Source: RGIG3872 sp045660245
GTDB lineage: Bacteria > Bacillota > Clostridia > Christensenellales > UBA1242
Direction of reading: 5' to 3'
Assembly: GCA_045660245.1 (NCBI GenBank)
Contig: JAZRDJ010000060.1
Location: 1-29,074, forward strand
DNA length: 29,074 nucleotides
Every line of letters starts with the position of its first letter. The stretch's first letter is position 1. A program made the translations under genes and the position numbers. The notes under the pieces are model-generated. The model was not told the DNA's origin. It worked only from the letters and a program-made list of their open reading frames with translations, and ran no database searches. Positions 1 to 9,066 of this stretch are shown piece after piece.

Positions 1-155
1 TTTATTTGATTCAATGCATGATAGTCAGCAATGAAATAAAAACAATCCAACTCTGGATTCATGCTCATTTCAATTGCCGGCTTGATCGCCCCAAAGTAAT
101 TTCCTATGTGAGGAATACCAGTTGGCTTCACACCAGTCAGAACAACTTTGTTCAT
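1..155 (-). CDS. trpS: Tryptophanyl-tRNA synthetase, N-terminal part (cut by window edge)
   Basis: Charges tRNA-Trp with tryptophan in the cytoplasm (class I aminoacyl-tRNA synthetase). Only the first 51 codons are inside the window. They read MNKVVLTGVKPTGIPHIGN and continue with YFGAIKPAIE and FIADYHALN. This is the TrpS N-terminus: the TG(x)KPTG phosphate/ATP loop, the HIGN form of the HIGH signature and the Rossmann-fold strand after it. The start ATG has a clear Shine-Dalgarno AAGGAG 9 bases upstream. It lies 14 bases after the mnmA stop, so the two are probably co-transcribed. No T-box leader is present in the short gap. The rest of the gene lies beyond position 1. Confidence 0.9.
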   Translation of the reverse strand, partial: MNKVVLTGVKPTGIPHIGNYFGAIKPAIEMSMNPELDCFYFIADYHALNQI

Positions 156-169
156 AATTTTCTCCTTTT

Positions 170-1246
170 CTATTTGATTATCTTGTCAATAACGCCACCA
201 CCAAGGCAAATATCCCCGTCATATAATACAACATATTGCCCAAGTGTGATCGCTCTTTGCTTTTCATTGAATGAAACAACAACAGAATTGTCATCATTCA
301 CAACAACTCCAACACTTTGATCTGCTTGACGATATCTGAATTTTGCCGAACAAGCAAAACTTTTTGCCAGATCTGATCCAAACAACCAATTCATGTGATT
401 GCTCTCAAGTCCAGATGAATACAATTCTTCCCCATCACCTTGTGCGACGTACAAAATGTTTTCTTTTGGATCTTTCCCACACACAAACCAGCCCTCACCA
501 GTTTTTCCGTGTCCACCACCAATCCCAAGGCCTTTTCTTTGACCAATTGTATAAGAAATAATACCAGAATGACTTCCAACAATTTTTCCTGAACTAGTAT
601 CAATAATTTTTCCTGGTTTTTGTGGATAATTTTTTGCCATGAAATTCTTGAATTTTTCAGATCCCAAAAAACAAATATCATAACTGTCACGAGTTTCTGC
701 AGAAATCAAATTGTTTTCTTGCGCAATTTTTCGAACCTCTTCTTTCGTAAGTTCGCCTAGTGGAAACATTGCTTTTGACAACTGATCATTTGACAATTGA
801 CACAAAAAATATGATTGATCTTTTGCCTCATCGATTGCCTTTTTGAGAATATGTTTACCATCTTTATGTTCAATTCTTGCATAATGCCCTGTCGCAAAAT
901 AATCCGCACCAATTTGCTCTGCAAATTCCACAAAAGGCTTGAACTTCACTTCTCTGTTACAAACAACGCAAGGATTTGGTGTTCGCCCCATCTCATATTC
1001 ATTTATGAAGTAATCTTTCACAACTTGCATATTGTTCGAATAATCAACGACTTCACACCCAATACCCAATGATTTGCAAAGAGACCTCACTCTTTGCTCG
1101 TCTTGATCACGTGTTTCAACATTCTCACTCTTCATATGAAGACCAATGACATTATAGCCCTGCTTCAAAAGTAGCAACGCTGCAACGGAAGAATCAACTC
1201 CTCCGCTCATACCAACAACAACTGTGATCTTATTTTCTTTCTTCAT
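170..1246 (-). CDS. mnmA: tRNA-specific 2-thiouridylase MnmA
   Basis: Catalyses 2-thiolation of the wobble uridine of tRNA-Lys, -Glu and -Gln, using ATP and a sulfur relay. The 358-residue length is normal. The PP-loop SGGVDSS is at residues 14-20. The catalytic Cys93 lies in the TPNPC motif with Cys96 nearby, and the second catalytic Cys192 lies in DICF. The C-terminal SYTIGQRKGLG segment and beta-barrel domain are present. The gene follows the TM2 gene by 25 bases and precedes trpS, so it sits in a translation-related operon. No Shine-Dalgarno precedes the ATG. Instead a sigma-A-like promoter overlaps the end of the upstream gene, leaving a leader of only a few bases (see promoter entry). 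Confidence 0.96.
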   Translation of the reverse strand: MKKENKITVVVGMSGGVDSSVAALLLLKQGYNVIGLHMKSENVETRDQDEQRVRSLCKSLGIGCEVVDYSNNMQVVKDYFINEYEMGRTPNPCVVCNREVKFKPFVEFAEQIGADYFATGHYARIEHKDGKHILKKAIDEAKDQSYFLCQLSNDQLSKAMFPLGELTKEEVRKIAQENNLISAETRDSYDICFLGSEKFKNFMAKNYPQKPGKIIDTSSGKIVGSHSGIISYTIGQRKGLGIGGGHGKTGEGWFVCGKDPKENILYVAQGDGEELYSSGLESNHMNWLFGSDLAKSFACSAKFRYRQADQSVGVVVNDDNSVVVSFNEKQRAITLGQYVVLYDGDICLGGGVIDKIIK

Positions 1247-1285
1247 AATATATAATTATTTTAAACAAATTTTATTTAATGTCAA
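1247..1285 (-). promoter_or_regulatory. Candidate sigma-A promoter of mnmA, near-leaderless
   Basis: On the minus strand TTGACA (1285-1280, perfect -35) is followed after 16 bases by TAAAAT (1263-1258, 5/6 match to -10). The ATG lies only 11 bases past the -10, so the expected transcript would have a leader of about 4-5 bases with no ribosome-binding site. The -35 and spacer overlap the last codons and stop of the TM2 gene. The boxes are seen; the activity is inferred. Confidence 0.55.
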
Positions 1286-2189
1286 TATACTTTTTGCCAA
1301 GTTTTGCTCTAGTTTCCGTGTTTAGTTTCTTAATAAATTGCATTTTTGTTATGTAATATTTGTATCTATTCATACAAATACAGGCAAAATCATATACCCA
1401 TAGCGAGAATACAACAAACCCAAGACCTCCACCAACAAAAATTCCCATGAGGTTATACAACACGTCAATTGAAACCACTGGAATCATAATTGCCCACATA
1501 ATGAGAATTGTCCAACCTTTCTTTCTGTTTCCGGCATAAAAGTTATGAGCACCCAACCAACCAAACAAAAGACAAAGAACAATCATTTTTCCCTTGCTCA
1601 CAAAATCGGGTTTTACCCTTGCGGCTTTATTGACTTCTTTCATGATCTTTCTACGTGCAAGAAGTTTGTCTGCCCATTTATAAATTTCCCACCATTTAAT
1701 TTTTTCTTCAGCGATTTCGCCACGTGCTTTTTTCACCGAATACTCTTCTTGATTTTCAAAGAAAGTCACATCTTTTGTTTCAATATCAAAAGTCCCCTCT
1801 TTGTCAACAGTGAACTCTGGTGTCTCGGATTTCTTTTTTTGTTTTGGCTTGTGCTTGTGTCTTTTTCTTTTGTTCTCAGTTTCTACATTGTCTTCAGCAT
1901 TTTCTTCACTTTGCAAATCCTGTGTGTTTTGCTCTTGCACATCTTCTTCTACATCTTCAAAAAACGCTTTTTCAAAATCTATTTCTTTTGCTTCTTCAAG
2001 TTTTCTCTTTTGCCTTTTTGAAATTTTCTTTGCTTTGACTTGACCATCAAGATCTGTTTCTTTTTGCTTTGGCAAAAATGTTGGATTACTCGAAAAATTC
2101 ATGTCAGAAACTGACATACCACAAGAAGAACACTCAGTGTCCTTTTTCTTTATCACATTCATACATTTCGGACAAAATTTGATTGCCAT
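1272..2189 (-). CDS. Zinc-ribbon and TM2-domain membrane protein
   Basis: Function unknown. The 305-residue protein has three parts. An N-terminal zinc ribbon has Cys6, Cys9, Cys20 and Cys23 in two CxxC knuckles. A long, highly charged, low-complexity linker (about residues 40-150) mixes acidic runs with a K/R-rich KRKRHKHKPKQKKK stretch. A C-terminal TM2 domain starts near residue 200 with LLFGWLGAHNFYAGNRKKGW and contains two to three membrane segments. The architecture (zinc_ribbon_2 plus TM2) is common in Bacillota and uncharacterised. AGGAG lies 9 bases before the ATG. It is 25 bases from both the upstream GNAT-like gene and the downstream mnmA, so operon membership is likely. The basic linker might touch nucleic acid or phospholipid; this is speculation. 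Confidence 0.8.
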   Translation of the reverse strand: MAIKFCPKCMNVIKKKDTECSSCGMSVSDMNFSSNPTFLPKQKETDLDGQVKAKKISKRQKRKLEEAKEIDFEKAFFEDVEEDVQEQNTQDLQSEENAEDNVETENKRKRHKHKPKQKKKSETPEFTVDKEGTFDIETKDVTFFENQEEYSVKKARGEIAEEKIKWWEIYKWADKLLARRKIMKEVNKAARVKPDFVSKGKMIVLCLLFGWLGAHNFYAGNRKKGWTILIMWAIMIPVVSIDVLYNLMGIFVGGGLGFVVFSLWVYDFACICMNRYKYYITKMQFIKKLNTETRAKLGKKYIDIK

Positions 2190-2214
2190 TTGTACTTTCT
2201 CCTAAACTGACAAA

Positions 2215-3342
2215 CTAATTTAATTTTTTAATATAGCAAGTTTTTCTTCTCACCAGTTCTCGATCAAACATATTGAGACTTTGAATTGCGGGAGTATTAT
2301 CCTCAAGTTGTGGACCAGTGTCAGCATACAAAATTCCACCACGCTCAATAATTCTCTTTTGCATATTTCTAATGATGAGCGCTGTTACTCCCATTTTTTG
2401 ATATTCAGGCTTTACTGCAATGAGCCCAAGTTCAATTGTTTTGGGATGTTTAATCGCATGCAACATATGCAAAAAGCCAAATGGAAGATATCGCCCCTTT
2501 GCTTTCTGAAGTGCTTTCGCAAGCGATGGGAAGCCAATACCAAATCCCGCAAGTTCATCATTTTTGTCAAAAATTAAACTTATGAAATCATTGTCAATGA
2601 CCAGCCTGAAAAGATCAATGGTTTGATCAACAAGTTTGTCATTGAATGGGATTGTCCCATAAAGATCTTTGTAACAATCATCAAGAAGTTTGAAAAATTG
2701 TTTGCCATAATTCTTCAAAATTTCATTTTTGTTTTTGAATTTCTTTTCATGAAAACCATAACGTTCTTCAACAATTTTTGAAACACGCTCAACTCTTTCA
2801 TCAATTTTTTCTGGGATCTCAAATCTCCACTCCACCCAGTTACAATCAGGTGCATAACCATAACTCTCGATAATGTCCTTGTAATATGGATAGTTGTATG
2901 ATCCAAGGAATGTTCCAATTGTGTCAAAACCTGAAACCATCAATCCTTCTTTTTCAAGATCATTGAACCCGAGTGGACCATGAATGGTGTCCATTCCTTT
3001 GCTTCGTGCCCAGTCTTCAGCCGCACGCAAAAGTGCATGACCTGCTTCAACATCATTTTCGACATCAAATCTTGAGAATCTTGCATTCTTTGCATTGTTC
3101 TTTTGATTGAACGCGTGAGAAATAATCCCCGCAATTCGACCAACAATTTTCCCGTCTCTGAGCGCCAAAAAGTACACAGCCTCACTTTCGTCAAAACTTG
3201 CATTTTTCTTTGGGTTGGTCAAATTGTACTCATCAAGTTCAAATGATGGTACATAGTACGGGTGATTTTTGTAAAGTTCCGCTGGAAACCTAACAAATTT
3301 TTTGAAATCTCTTTTGTTTTCTACTTTTCTTATCTCTAGCAT
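2215..3342 (-). CDS. GNAT-like acetyltransferase family protein (YghO-like)
   Basis: Member of a widespread family with a C-terminal GNAT fold, often annotated as an N-acetyltransferase and similar to E. coli YghO; the substrate is unknown. Recognisable parts are LEIRKV at the start, the FPAELYKNHPYYVP segment, the YFLALRDGKIVGRIAG strand, the IHGPLGFNDLEKEG motif and a later GLIAVKPEYQKMGV stretch, which is the acetyl-CoA-binding GNAT motif A. I chose the ATG at 3342 (375 residues) because GGAG lies 7 bases upstream. An ATG at 3345 is only 4 bases from it. A longer frame to 3417 adds an AT-rich hydrophobic leader without any ribosome-binding site. It heads the operon GNAT-TM2-mnmA-trpS and diverges from the SpoVB-like gene. 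Confidence 0.8.
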   Translation of the reverse strand: MLEIRKVENKRDFKKFVRFPAELYKNHPYYVPSFELDEYNLTNPKKNASFDESEAVYFLALRDGKIVGRIAGIISHAFNQKNNAKNARFSRFDVENDVEAGHALLRAAEDWARSKGMDTIHGPLGFNDLEKEGLMVSGFDTIGTFLGSYNYPYYKDIIESYGYAPDCNWVEWRFEIPEKIDERVERVSKIVEERYGFHEKKFKNKNEILKNYGKQFFKLLDDCYKDLYGTIPFNDKLVDQTIDLFRLVIDNDFISLIFDKNDELAGFGIGFPSLAKALQKAKGRYLPFGFLHMLHAIKHPKTIELGLIAVKPEYQKMGVTALIIRNMQKRIIERGGILYADTGPQLEDNTPAIQSLNMFDRELVRRKTCYIKKLN

Positions 3343-3445
3343 CATTCTTCTCCATATGTAATAAATATATACTATATAGATACTTAAATGCAAGCAAATG
3401 AAATGGTTTTTTGTCAATATTGTCCTTTATTCATAATTCATTTTT

Positions 3446-3473
3446 TTGAAAAATACGCTAGTACTGTAATAAT
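3446..3473 (+). promoter_or_regulatory. Candidate promoter of the SpoVB-like gene
   Basis: TTGAAA (3446-3451), a 16-base spacer and AATAAT (3468-3473) preceded by TGT, i.e. an extended -10. The start point would fall near 3480, just ahead of the GAGGAGA ribosome-binding site at 3484-3490, giving a leader of about 18 bases. Moderate match only. Confidence 0.4.
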
Positions 3474-3497
3474 TTTGATTTTTGAGGAGATACAAAA

Positions 3498-5018
3498 TTG
3501 AGCAAACTATTCAAGGCCGCTATAATTGTCACCACTTTTTCCGTGATCACACGAGCCATGGGTTTTGTGATGAAGATCGCATTATCAAGATATCTTGAAC
3601 CAACAACTCTCGGTGAATATCAAATTGCAATGAGTGTGTTTTCTGTCATGCTGACACTCATCGCAAGTGGACTACCACTCATTGTTTCAAGGCGAGTATC
3701 ATATCTCAAACAAGACAACCCAACACTTGCAAACAAAACATCATCTGCTGGCCTTTGCATATCATTATTTTTGTCAATTATCTTTTCTGGCATATTGTTT
3801 GTATTTAAAGATTTGCTATGTGAATTATTTTCAAGCAAAACCATAGGAAACATGGTTTTGTCTCTTACTCCAGCACTCATATTCTCAAGTATTTATTCAA
3901 TACTCCGCGCCGCGCTATGGGGGCAAAAAAGATTTTTTGCGATTAGTTTTTCTGAATTTTTTGAACAATTAATCCGCATTGTTGCACTGATTATTCTCTT
4001 TGCGGTTCCAATTGGTATTCAATCGGGAATCAAAGCGACATTTTCGCTTTCAGTTGCTTGCATTTTTTCGAGCATTCTTGTTGTTATCATGTACTTTCGT
4101 GCTGGAAACAAACTCGTTTCTCCAAAGGGCTACATTGTGCCAACAATTAAACAAAGTTCATCAATAACGCTTGCTCGAACAGTATCTTCAATCGTTACAA
4201 TGCTCATCTCCTTCATCATTCCACTCAGACTCACAACGTTTGGTTTTTCACACGAACAAGCCATGGCTGAATTTGGAATTGTCACTGGAATGGCACTACC
4301 TTTGATCACAATCCCTGGAACTTTCATTTCATCAATTGCTGTTGCCCTTGTTCCTGAAATATCATCACAAACAACAAACATTGACAAGGTCACCCCAAGA
4401 AACTCAATTGCTCTGAAAAATCAAATTGCTCTTGCAATCAATGTTGCACTTGTACTTTCATTCATGCTTGTCCCTGCTTTTTTTGCACTTGGGACTCCAA
4501 TTGCAGAAATCTTGTTCCACAACACCAGAGCCGGAACTTACATTTCGGCAGGTAGTTTTTTGATGATAACCATGGGCATCACACAAATCAGTTCTTCCAT
4601 TTTGAACGCAATCGGTCTTGAAATCAAAACTCTCAAGAATTATGCAATAGGAACTTCTGCACTACTTTGTGGAATTTTCATTTTGCCAAAATATATTGGA
4701 GCAATGAGCCTAGTTGTTTCCATGCTTGCCATGAATTTGATTGCAGGCATATTGAATCTCAACATGCTGAAAAAACGCAATCTCTTGAACTCAAATATAA
4801 TCAAAACTTGTCTTAAATTAATTTTCACGGTGGCTTTCTCCGGATTATTGACACTCTCAATCAGCACATTACTTTTAAAAACAATTCCAATATTCCTTGC
4901 CTCATTTGTTTCTGGCTGCTTGTCACTCATTTTCTTTTTCTTGCTTTGTAGCGTGCTCGGAATATTCAAAATTAAATCATTTTTTTCAAATAAATTATTC
5001 AGAAAAAATAAAAGTTAA
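3498..5018 (+). CDS. SpoVB/MurJ-like polysaccharide flippase (MOP superfamily)
   Basis: Polytopic membrane protein of 506 residues, the usual length for the SpoVB/MurJ/RfbX group that flips lipid-linked cell-wall or polysaccharide precursors. Evidence is the N-terminal pattern TRAMGFVMKIALSRYLEP then LGEYQIAMSV, which matches the SpoVB family start, followed by about 12-14 hydrophobic segments across the full length and a short basic C-tail. The start codon is TTG, supported by GAGGAGA 7 bases upstream. The gene is alone on the plus strand and converges with the DUF4363 gene with only 8 bases between the stops and no hairpin there. Whether it serves sporulation (SpoVB) or vegetative peptidoglycan export cannot be told from sequence; no other spore gene is in the window. 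Confidence 0.85.
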   Translation: MSKLFKAAIIVTTFSVITRAMGFVMKIALSRYLEPTTLGEYQIAMSVFSVMLTLIASGLPLIVSRRVSYLKQDNPTLANKTSSAGLCISLFLSIIFSGILFVFKDLLCELFSSKTIGNMVLSLTPALIFSSIYSILRAALWGQKRFFAISFSEFFEQLIRIVALIILFAVPIGIQSGIKATFSLSVACIFSSILVVIMYFRAGNKLVSPKGYIVPTIKQSSSITLARTVSSIVTMLISFIIPLRLTTFGFSHEQAMAEFGIVTGMALPLITIPGTFISSIAVALVPEISSQTTNIDKVTPRNSIALKNQIALAINVALVLSFMLVPAFFALGTPIAEILFHNTRAGTYISAGSFLMITMGITQISSSILNAIGLEIKTLKNYAIGTSALLCGIFILPKYIGAMSLVVSMLAMNLIAGILNLNMLKKRNLLNSNIIKTCLKLIFTVAFSGLLTLSISTLLLKTIPIFLASFVSGCLSLIFFFLLCSVLGIFKIKSFFSNKLFRKNKS

Positions 5019-5026
5019 AACACCAA

Positions 5027-5425
5027 TCATAAAATATTTTCAAGTGAGATCGTGAAATCTTCGGAATAATGTTCAAGATAATCAATAATTCCCGAAAGTT
5101 CTGCAAGCGTTTCTGTTTTTTCAGACTCTTTGACATAAGACTCTATCCTTGAAAGAGAAATCTCAATATCTTTGAGCCCTGAATGCCAAATGAGACTTTT
5201 GAGAACTTTGAGTTTTCCGTGCCATTCTTCATGTAAATTCTGCACAAACAAAATATTTTCCTCACTATCAATCAAACTTTCTTCCGTGGTTTCAATTACT
5301 GATTTGTACTCTTTGAGTTTTCCTTCGAGAAAAAGAAACGAATTATTGATATAATTCGATTCAATAATACACCCCACAATCAAGATAGTTATGATTGACA
5401 AAATAATAATCCACTTTTTCACCAT
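5027..5425 (-). CDS. DUF4363 family protein
   Basis: Small protein of unknown function, 132 residues. It has an N-terminal hydrophobic anchor (about residues 4-20) and then a helical extracytoplasmic part with the family-typical WHGKLKVLKSLIWHSGLKDIE and LEHYSEDFTISLENIL segments. Known context: DUF4363 genes commonly sit directly after DUF421 genes in Clostridia, exactly as here. The ATG overlaps the DUF421 stop by 7 bases and has a strong GGAGGT 7 bases upstream, so the pair is translationally coupled and probably forms one membrane complex (inference). Confidence 0.82.
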   Translation of the reverse strand: MVKKWIIILSIITILIVGCIIESNYINNSFLFLEGKLKEYKSVIETTEESLIDSEENILFVQNLHEEWHGKLKVLKSLIWHSGLKDIEISLSRIESYVKESEKTETLAELSGIIDYLEHYSEDFTISLENIL

Positions 5426-6141
5426 CTATTACCTCCGTTATACTGAACATTGAAGGTCATATATTTTTTTGCATTCTTGGTTTGAATGAAAATCTTTCCT
5501 TCATTGTCGAGAGAAAGCAACAAAATCTCCTTGATTGTTTTTGCATTTGCTTTTTTTATACAATCAAAAATGAATGCATCATCAATTCCTGCAATTTTCA
5601 CATTATCATTCATGAGTTTTCCATCCATAATTATATTGATCGGAAGTGTGCTTTGAACGTCTTGAATCTTCATATCTTCTCTCGTAACAGGCATACTCAT
5701 CGCCTTTGGAATAATGCACATTTTCCCATTTGTTTCAATGATGGCATAAGCAATTTCATCAACAGCAAAAATATTGCAACCGCGCATTGATTCAATCAAA
5801 TCATCAAGCGTCATGTTGAGTTTCTTGAGTTCTTGATAATCAATACCAGATGGTGTCACAATAATTGCAGGCTTTCCTGAAATCAAATATCTGATTTTCA
5901 TACTCTTTCTTGATAAAAAACAAATGAAAAAATGCAGGACAAGAAGAGCAAGCATCGGAACAATTCCATGCACAAGTGGCACAGACAATTCAGACATAGG
6001 AATGCAAGCAAGGTCAGCAACAATCAAAGTTATCACAAACTCAAATGGTTGCATTTCCCCCACTTGTCTTTTACCCATCACACGAATAACAAACAAAATG
6101 AGCAGGTAAATAAGTATTGATCGAATCAACATTATCGTCAT
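5419..6141 (-). CDS. DUF421 (YetF family) membrane protein
   Basis: A 240-residue member of the YetF/YdfR DUF421 family. Three hydrophobic helices occupy about residues 1-80, with the conserved IRVMGKRQVGEMQPFEFV stretch. They are followed by a cytoplasmic domain with GKPAIIVTPSG, the LDDLIESMRG motif and EIAYAIIETNGK. YetF-type proteins of Bacillus have been linked to spore membranes and general membrane function; the molecular role is unsettled. No clear Shine-Dalgarno lies before the ATG at 6141, and a second in-frame ATG lies at 6132. TAAAAT lies 8 bases upstream of the first ATG, so this may be another very short-leader mRNA, but no good -35 box is seen. It overlaps the DUF4363 gene. Confidence 0.85.
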   Translation of the reverse strand: MTIMLIRSILIYLLILFVIRVMGKRQVGEMQPFEFVITLIVADLACIPMSELSVPLVHGIVPMLALLVLHFFICFLSRKSMKIRYLISGKPAIIVTPSGIDYQELKKLNMTLDDLIESMRGCNIFAVDEIAYAIIETNGKMCIIPKAMSMPVTREDMKIQDVQSTLPINIIMDGKLMNDNVKIAGIDDAFIFDCIKKANAKTIKEILLLSLDNEGKIFIQTKNAKKYMTFNVQYNGGNRW

Positions 6142-6179
6142 GCTTTAATATTTTACATATATCGAATATTTATTCATAA

Positions 6180-6223
6180 AAAAGAAAAGACAACTTGTGA
6201 ATCAATGATCACAAATTGTCTTT
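6180..6223 (-). terminator. Intrinsic terminator of uvrBA
   Basis: Inverted arms at 6186-6200 and 6209-6223, 15 bp with one mismatch, with an 8-base loop. They are followed on the minus strand by a T-rich run (complement of the A-rich 6178-6188). It lies 26 bases after the uvrA stop. Confidence 0.8.
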
Positions 6224-6249
6224 ATTTGTAATTTTAATTATTTTTAACA

Positions 6250-9066
6250 CTATTTTAACACATTTTTAAGTGCATTTCCAGTATAACTCTTTTTGCAATT
6301 CATCACTTCTTCTGGTGTTCCAGTGACAAGAATATTTCCGCCAGCCTCTCCACCTTCAGGGCCGATATCAATGATGTAATCCACAACTTTGATCACGTCA
6401 AGATTGTGTTCAATCACGAGCACTGTGTTGCCACTATTTGTTAGACGTTGCAAAATATTTACGAGTTTGTCAACATCATAAGTATGAAGACCAGTTGTTG
6501 GTTCGTCCAAAATATACATAGTCCTGCCAGTTGCCCTCTTTGAAAGTTCTGTTGCAAGTTTCACTCTTTGCGCTTCACCACCTGACAGTGTTGTCGCCGG
6601 TTGACCGAGTTTGATATAGCCCAAACCAACATCAAAGAGTGTTTGAATCTTGTTCTTTATGCTTGGGATATTTTCAAAGAATATCACAGCATCTTCAACC
6701 GTCATTTCAAGCACATCATTGATTGTTTTCCCCTTGTACTTCACATCCAAAGTTTCTCTGTTGTATCTCTTTCCATGACACTCTTCACAAGAGACATAAA
6801 CATCTGGCAAAAAGTGCATTTCAATTTTGAGCACACCATCACCACCGCAGGCTTCACACCTTCCGCCTTTGACATTGAAAGAAAACCTGCTTGCTGTATA
6901 CCCCTTCGCTTTTGCATCAGGAGTTGATGCAAAAAGTTCACGAATTGCGGTGAACACACCAGTATATGTTGCAGGATTGCTCCTTGGAGTTCTGCCAATT
7001 GGGCTTTGATCAATCACAACAATTTTGTCGAGTTCTTCAGCACCCAAAATCTCACCATACTTGCCCTCTTGTTCATTCATCTTCATGACTTTATTTGCAA
7101 GTGCAGGATACAAGACTTCATTCACCAAACTTGATTTTCCGCTTCCTGAAACACCAGTAACTGCGGTGAAGCATCCAAGTGGAATTTTTGCAGTTACATG
7201 CTTCAAGTTGTTTTGATAGGCATCGACAATTTCAATGAACTTTCCATCTTTTGCTATTCTTCTCTTTTGAGGGATCTTGATTTCTCTTTCTCCAGACAAA
7301 TACTTGCCAGTATAACTCTTTGGACAATTCATCACATCTTCAATCGTTCCACTCACAAGAACTTGTCCGCCATGTACACCAGCCTTTGGTCCAATGTCAA
7401 CAATCCAGTCAGCAGCACGCATTGTTTCCTCGTCATGCTCAACAACAACAATGGTGTTGCCAAGATCTCTCAAACCTTTGAGCGACTCAATGAGTTTCCC
7501 AGTATCTCTTGGGTGCAATCCAATGCTTGGTTCGTCCAAAATATAAAGCACGCCAACAAGACCACTACCAATTTGTGTCGCGAGTCTAATTCTTTGAGCC
7601 TCACCACCAGAAAGCGTTCCCGCTGATCTTGAAAGTGTAAGATATGAAAGCCCAACATTAAACAAGAATTCAAGCCTTGCTCTAATTTCCTTCATGATGC
7701 TTTGGCTGATTTTTTCGTCCTTGTTTGAAAGTTTCAAATTGTTCACAAAATCCAAAAGTTTCACTATTGAAAGATCTGAAACCTCTGCAATATTCTTGCC
7801 ACCAACGAGCACTGAAAGTGCTTCTTTTTTGAGCCTTTTGCCCTTGCAGGTTTGACACTCATGATGAATCATGAGTTTTTCAATTTCTGATTTCGCATAA
7901 TCACTTGTGGTTTCCCTGTGCCTTCGCTCAAGATTTGGTACAACTCCCTCCCATGAACTTTGGAATTCCCCAGAAAATTTTCTGGAAGCATAACGAACAT
8001 CGAGTTGTTCCCCATTGTTTCCCCACAAAATTATATCTTGAATATCCTTTGGCAAATCTCTGTATGGTGTATCGAGTGAAAAACCATACCTTTTCGACAA
8101 TGCTTTGTAATAAGAGTTTGCAAACCCGCTGTCCATGAATCCAACAACAGCAACTGCCCCATCATTCAGTGATCGATCTGGATATTTGATCACCTTTTCT
8201 GGGTCAACCTCAAGTTTCGATCCAATACCAAAACAATCAGGACAAGCGCCCACAGGCGTATTGAATGAAAACAACCTTGGTGAAATTTCGCCAAATGAAA
8301 AACCACACTTTGGACAAGCATGCTTTGTTGAATACAAATTGTCCACACCATCAACATTGATAATGATGAGCCCACCAGACAACCTTTCTGCTTGTTCCAC
8401 AGATTCCGCGAGTCTGCTGTCAATGCCATCTTTAATCACAATTCTGTCAATAACGGCAGATATCGTGTGTTTTTTGTTTTTCTCGAGAGCAATGCTTTCG
8501 TCAAGTTCACACACAACACCATCAATTTTTGCCCTCACGTAGCCATTTTTAATGAGTCCTTCAATGGTCTTTTTGTGTTCACCCTTTTCTCCCCTAATAA
8601 TCGGAGAGATAACCATAATTTTTGTCCCTTGTTTTTCAGCCATAACTTTTGACACAATGCTGTCAATTGTTGCAGAAGATATTTGCTCTTTGCAATGTGG
8701 ACAATGTGGCACACCAATGTGTGCAAACAAAAGTCTCAAATAATCATTAATTTCAGTCACCGTTCCAACAGTTGACCTTGGATTTGCACTCGTTGTTTTT
8801 TGGTCAATTGAAATTGCTGGAGAAAGCCCCACAATTGCATCAACATCTGGCTTTTGCATTTGCCCCAAAAATTGACGTACATAAGACGACAAAGACTCCA
8901 TATACCGCCGTTGCCCCTCAGCAAACAATGTGTCAAAAGCAAGAGAAGACTTTCCAGAACCAGAAAGTCCAGTGAACACAACAAGTTTATTTCGAGGAAA
9001 TTCCACTGAAACATTCTTGAGATTGTTCTCTTTTGCACCAACAATTTTTATATTTTCATGTTCCAT
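6250..9066 (-). CDS. uvrA: UvrABC excinuclease subunit A
   Basis: DNA-damage recognition ATPase of nucleotide excision repair. It forms the UvrA2-UvrB complex that loads UvrB at lesions. The 938 residues match the family length. Two ABC modules are visible: Walker A GLSGSGKS at 33-40 and GVSGSGKSS in the second half, two LSGGEAQR signatures, and two ILDEP Walker B motifs (ILDEPSIGLHPRD and ILDEPTTGLHTYD). Zinc-binding Cys pairs are present, including CEACGGDG and CEECHGKR in the C-terminal module. The ATG overlaps the uvrB stop by one base (TAATG), implying translational coupling, and a terminator follows. Confidence 0.98.
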   Translation of the reverse strand: MEHENIKIVGAKENNLKNVSVEFPRNKLVVFTGLSGSGKSSLAFDTLFAEGQRRYMESLSSYVRQFLGQMQKPDVDAIVGLSPAISIDQKTTSANPRSTVGTVTEINDYLRLLFAHIGVPHCPHCKEQISSATIDSIVSKVMAEKQGTKIMVISPIIRGEKGEHKKTIEGLIKNGYVRAKIDGVVCELDESIALEKNKKHTISAVIDRIVIKDGIDSRLAESVEQAERLSGGLIIINVDGVDNLYSTKHACPKCGFSFGEISPRLFSFNTPVGACPDCFGIGSKLEVDPEKVIKYPDRSLNDGAVAVVGFMDSGFANSYYKALSKRYGFSLDTPYRDLPKDIQDIILWGNNGEQLDVRYASRKFSGEFQSSWEGVVPNLERRHRETTSDYAKSEIEKLMIHHECQTCKGKRLKKEALSVLVGGKNIAEVSDLSIVKLLDFVNNLKLSNKDEKISQSIMKEIRARLEFLFNVGLSYLTLSRSAGTLSGGEAQRIRLATQIGSGLVGVLYILDEPSIGLHPRDTGKLIESLKGLRDLGNTIVVVEHDEETMRAADWIVDIGPKAGVHGGQVLVSGTIEDVMNCPKSYTGKYLSGEREIKIPQKRRIAKDGKFIEIVDAYQNNLKHVTAKIPLGCFTAVTGVSGSGKSSLVNEVLYPALANKVMKMNEQEGKYGEILGAEELDKIVVIDQSPIGRTPRSNPATYTGVFTAIRELFASTPDAKAKGYTASRFSFNVKGGRCEACGGDGVLKIEMHFLPDVYVSCEECHGKRYNRETLDVKYKGKTINDVLEMTVEDAVIFFENIPSIKNKIQTLFDVGLGYIKLGQPATTLSGGEAQRVKLATELSKRATGRTMYILDEPTTGLHTYDVDKLVNILQRLTNSGNTVLVIEHNLDVIKVVDYIIDIGPEGGEAGGNILVTGTPEEVMNCKKSYTGNALKNVLK

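Noticed and set aside
1545..2043. Long plus-strand open frames opposite the TM2 gene
   Set aside because: Shadow frames created by the low-complexity charged linker; extreme Phe/Ser/Cys composition, no ribosome-binding site.
5019..5026. A terminator between the SpoVB-like gene and the convergent DUF4363 gene
   Set aside because: Only 8 bases separate the stops and no inverted repeat with a T-run is visible there.
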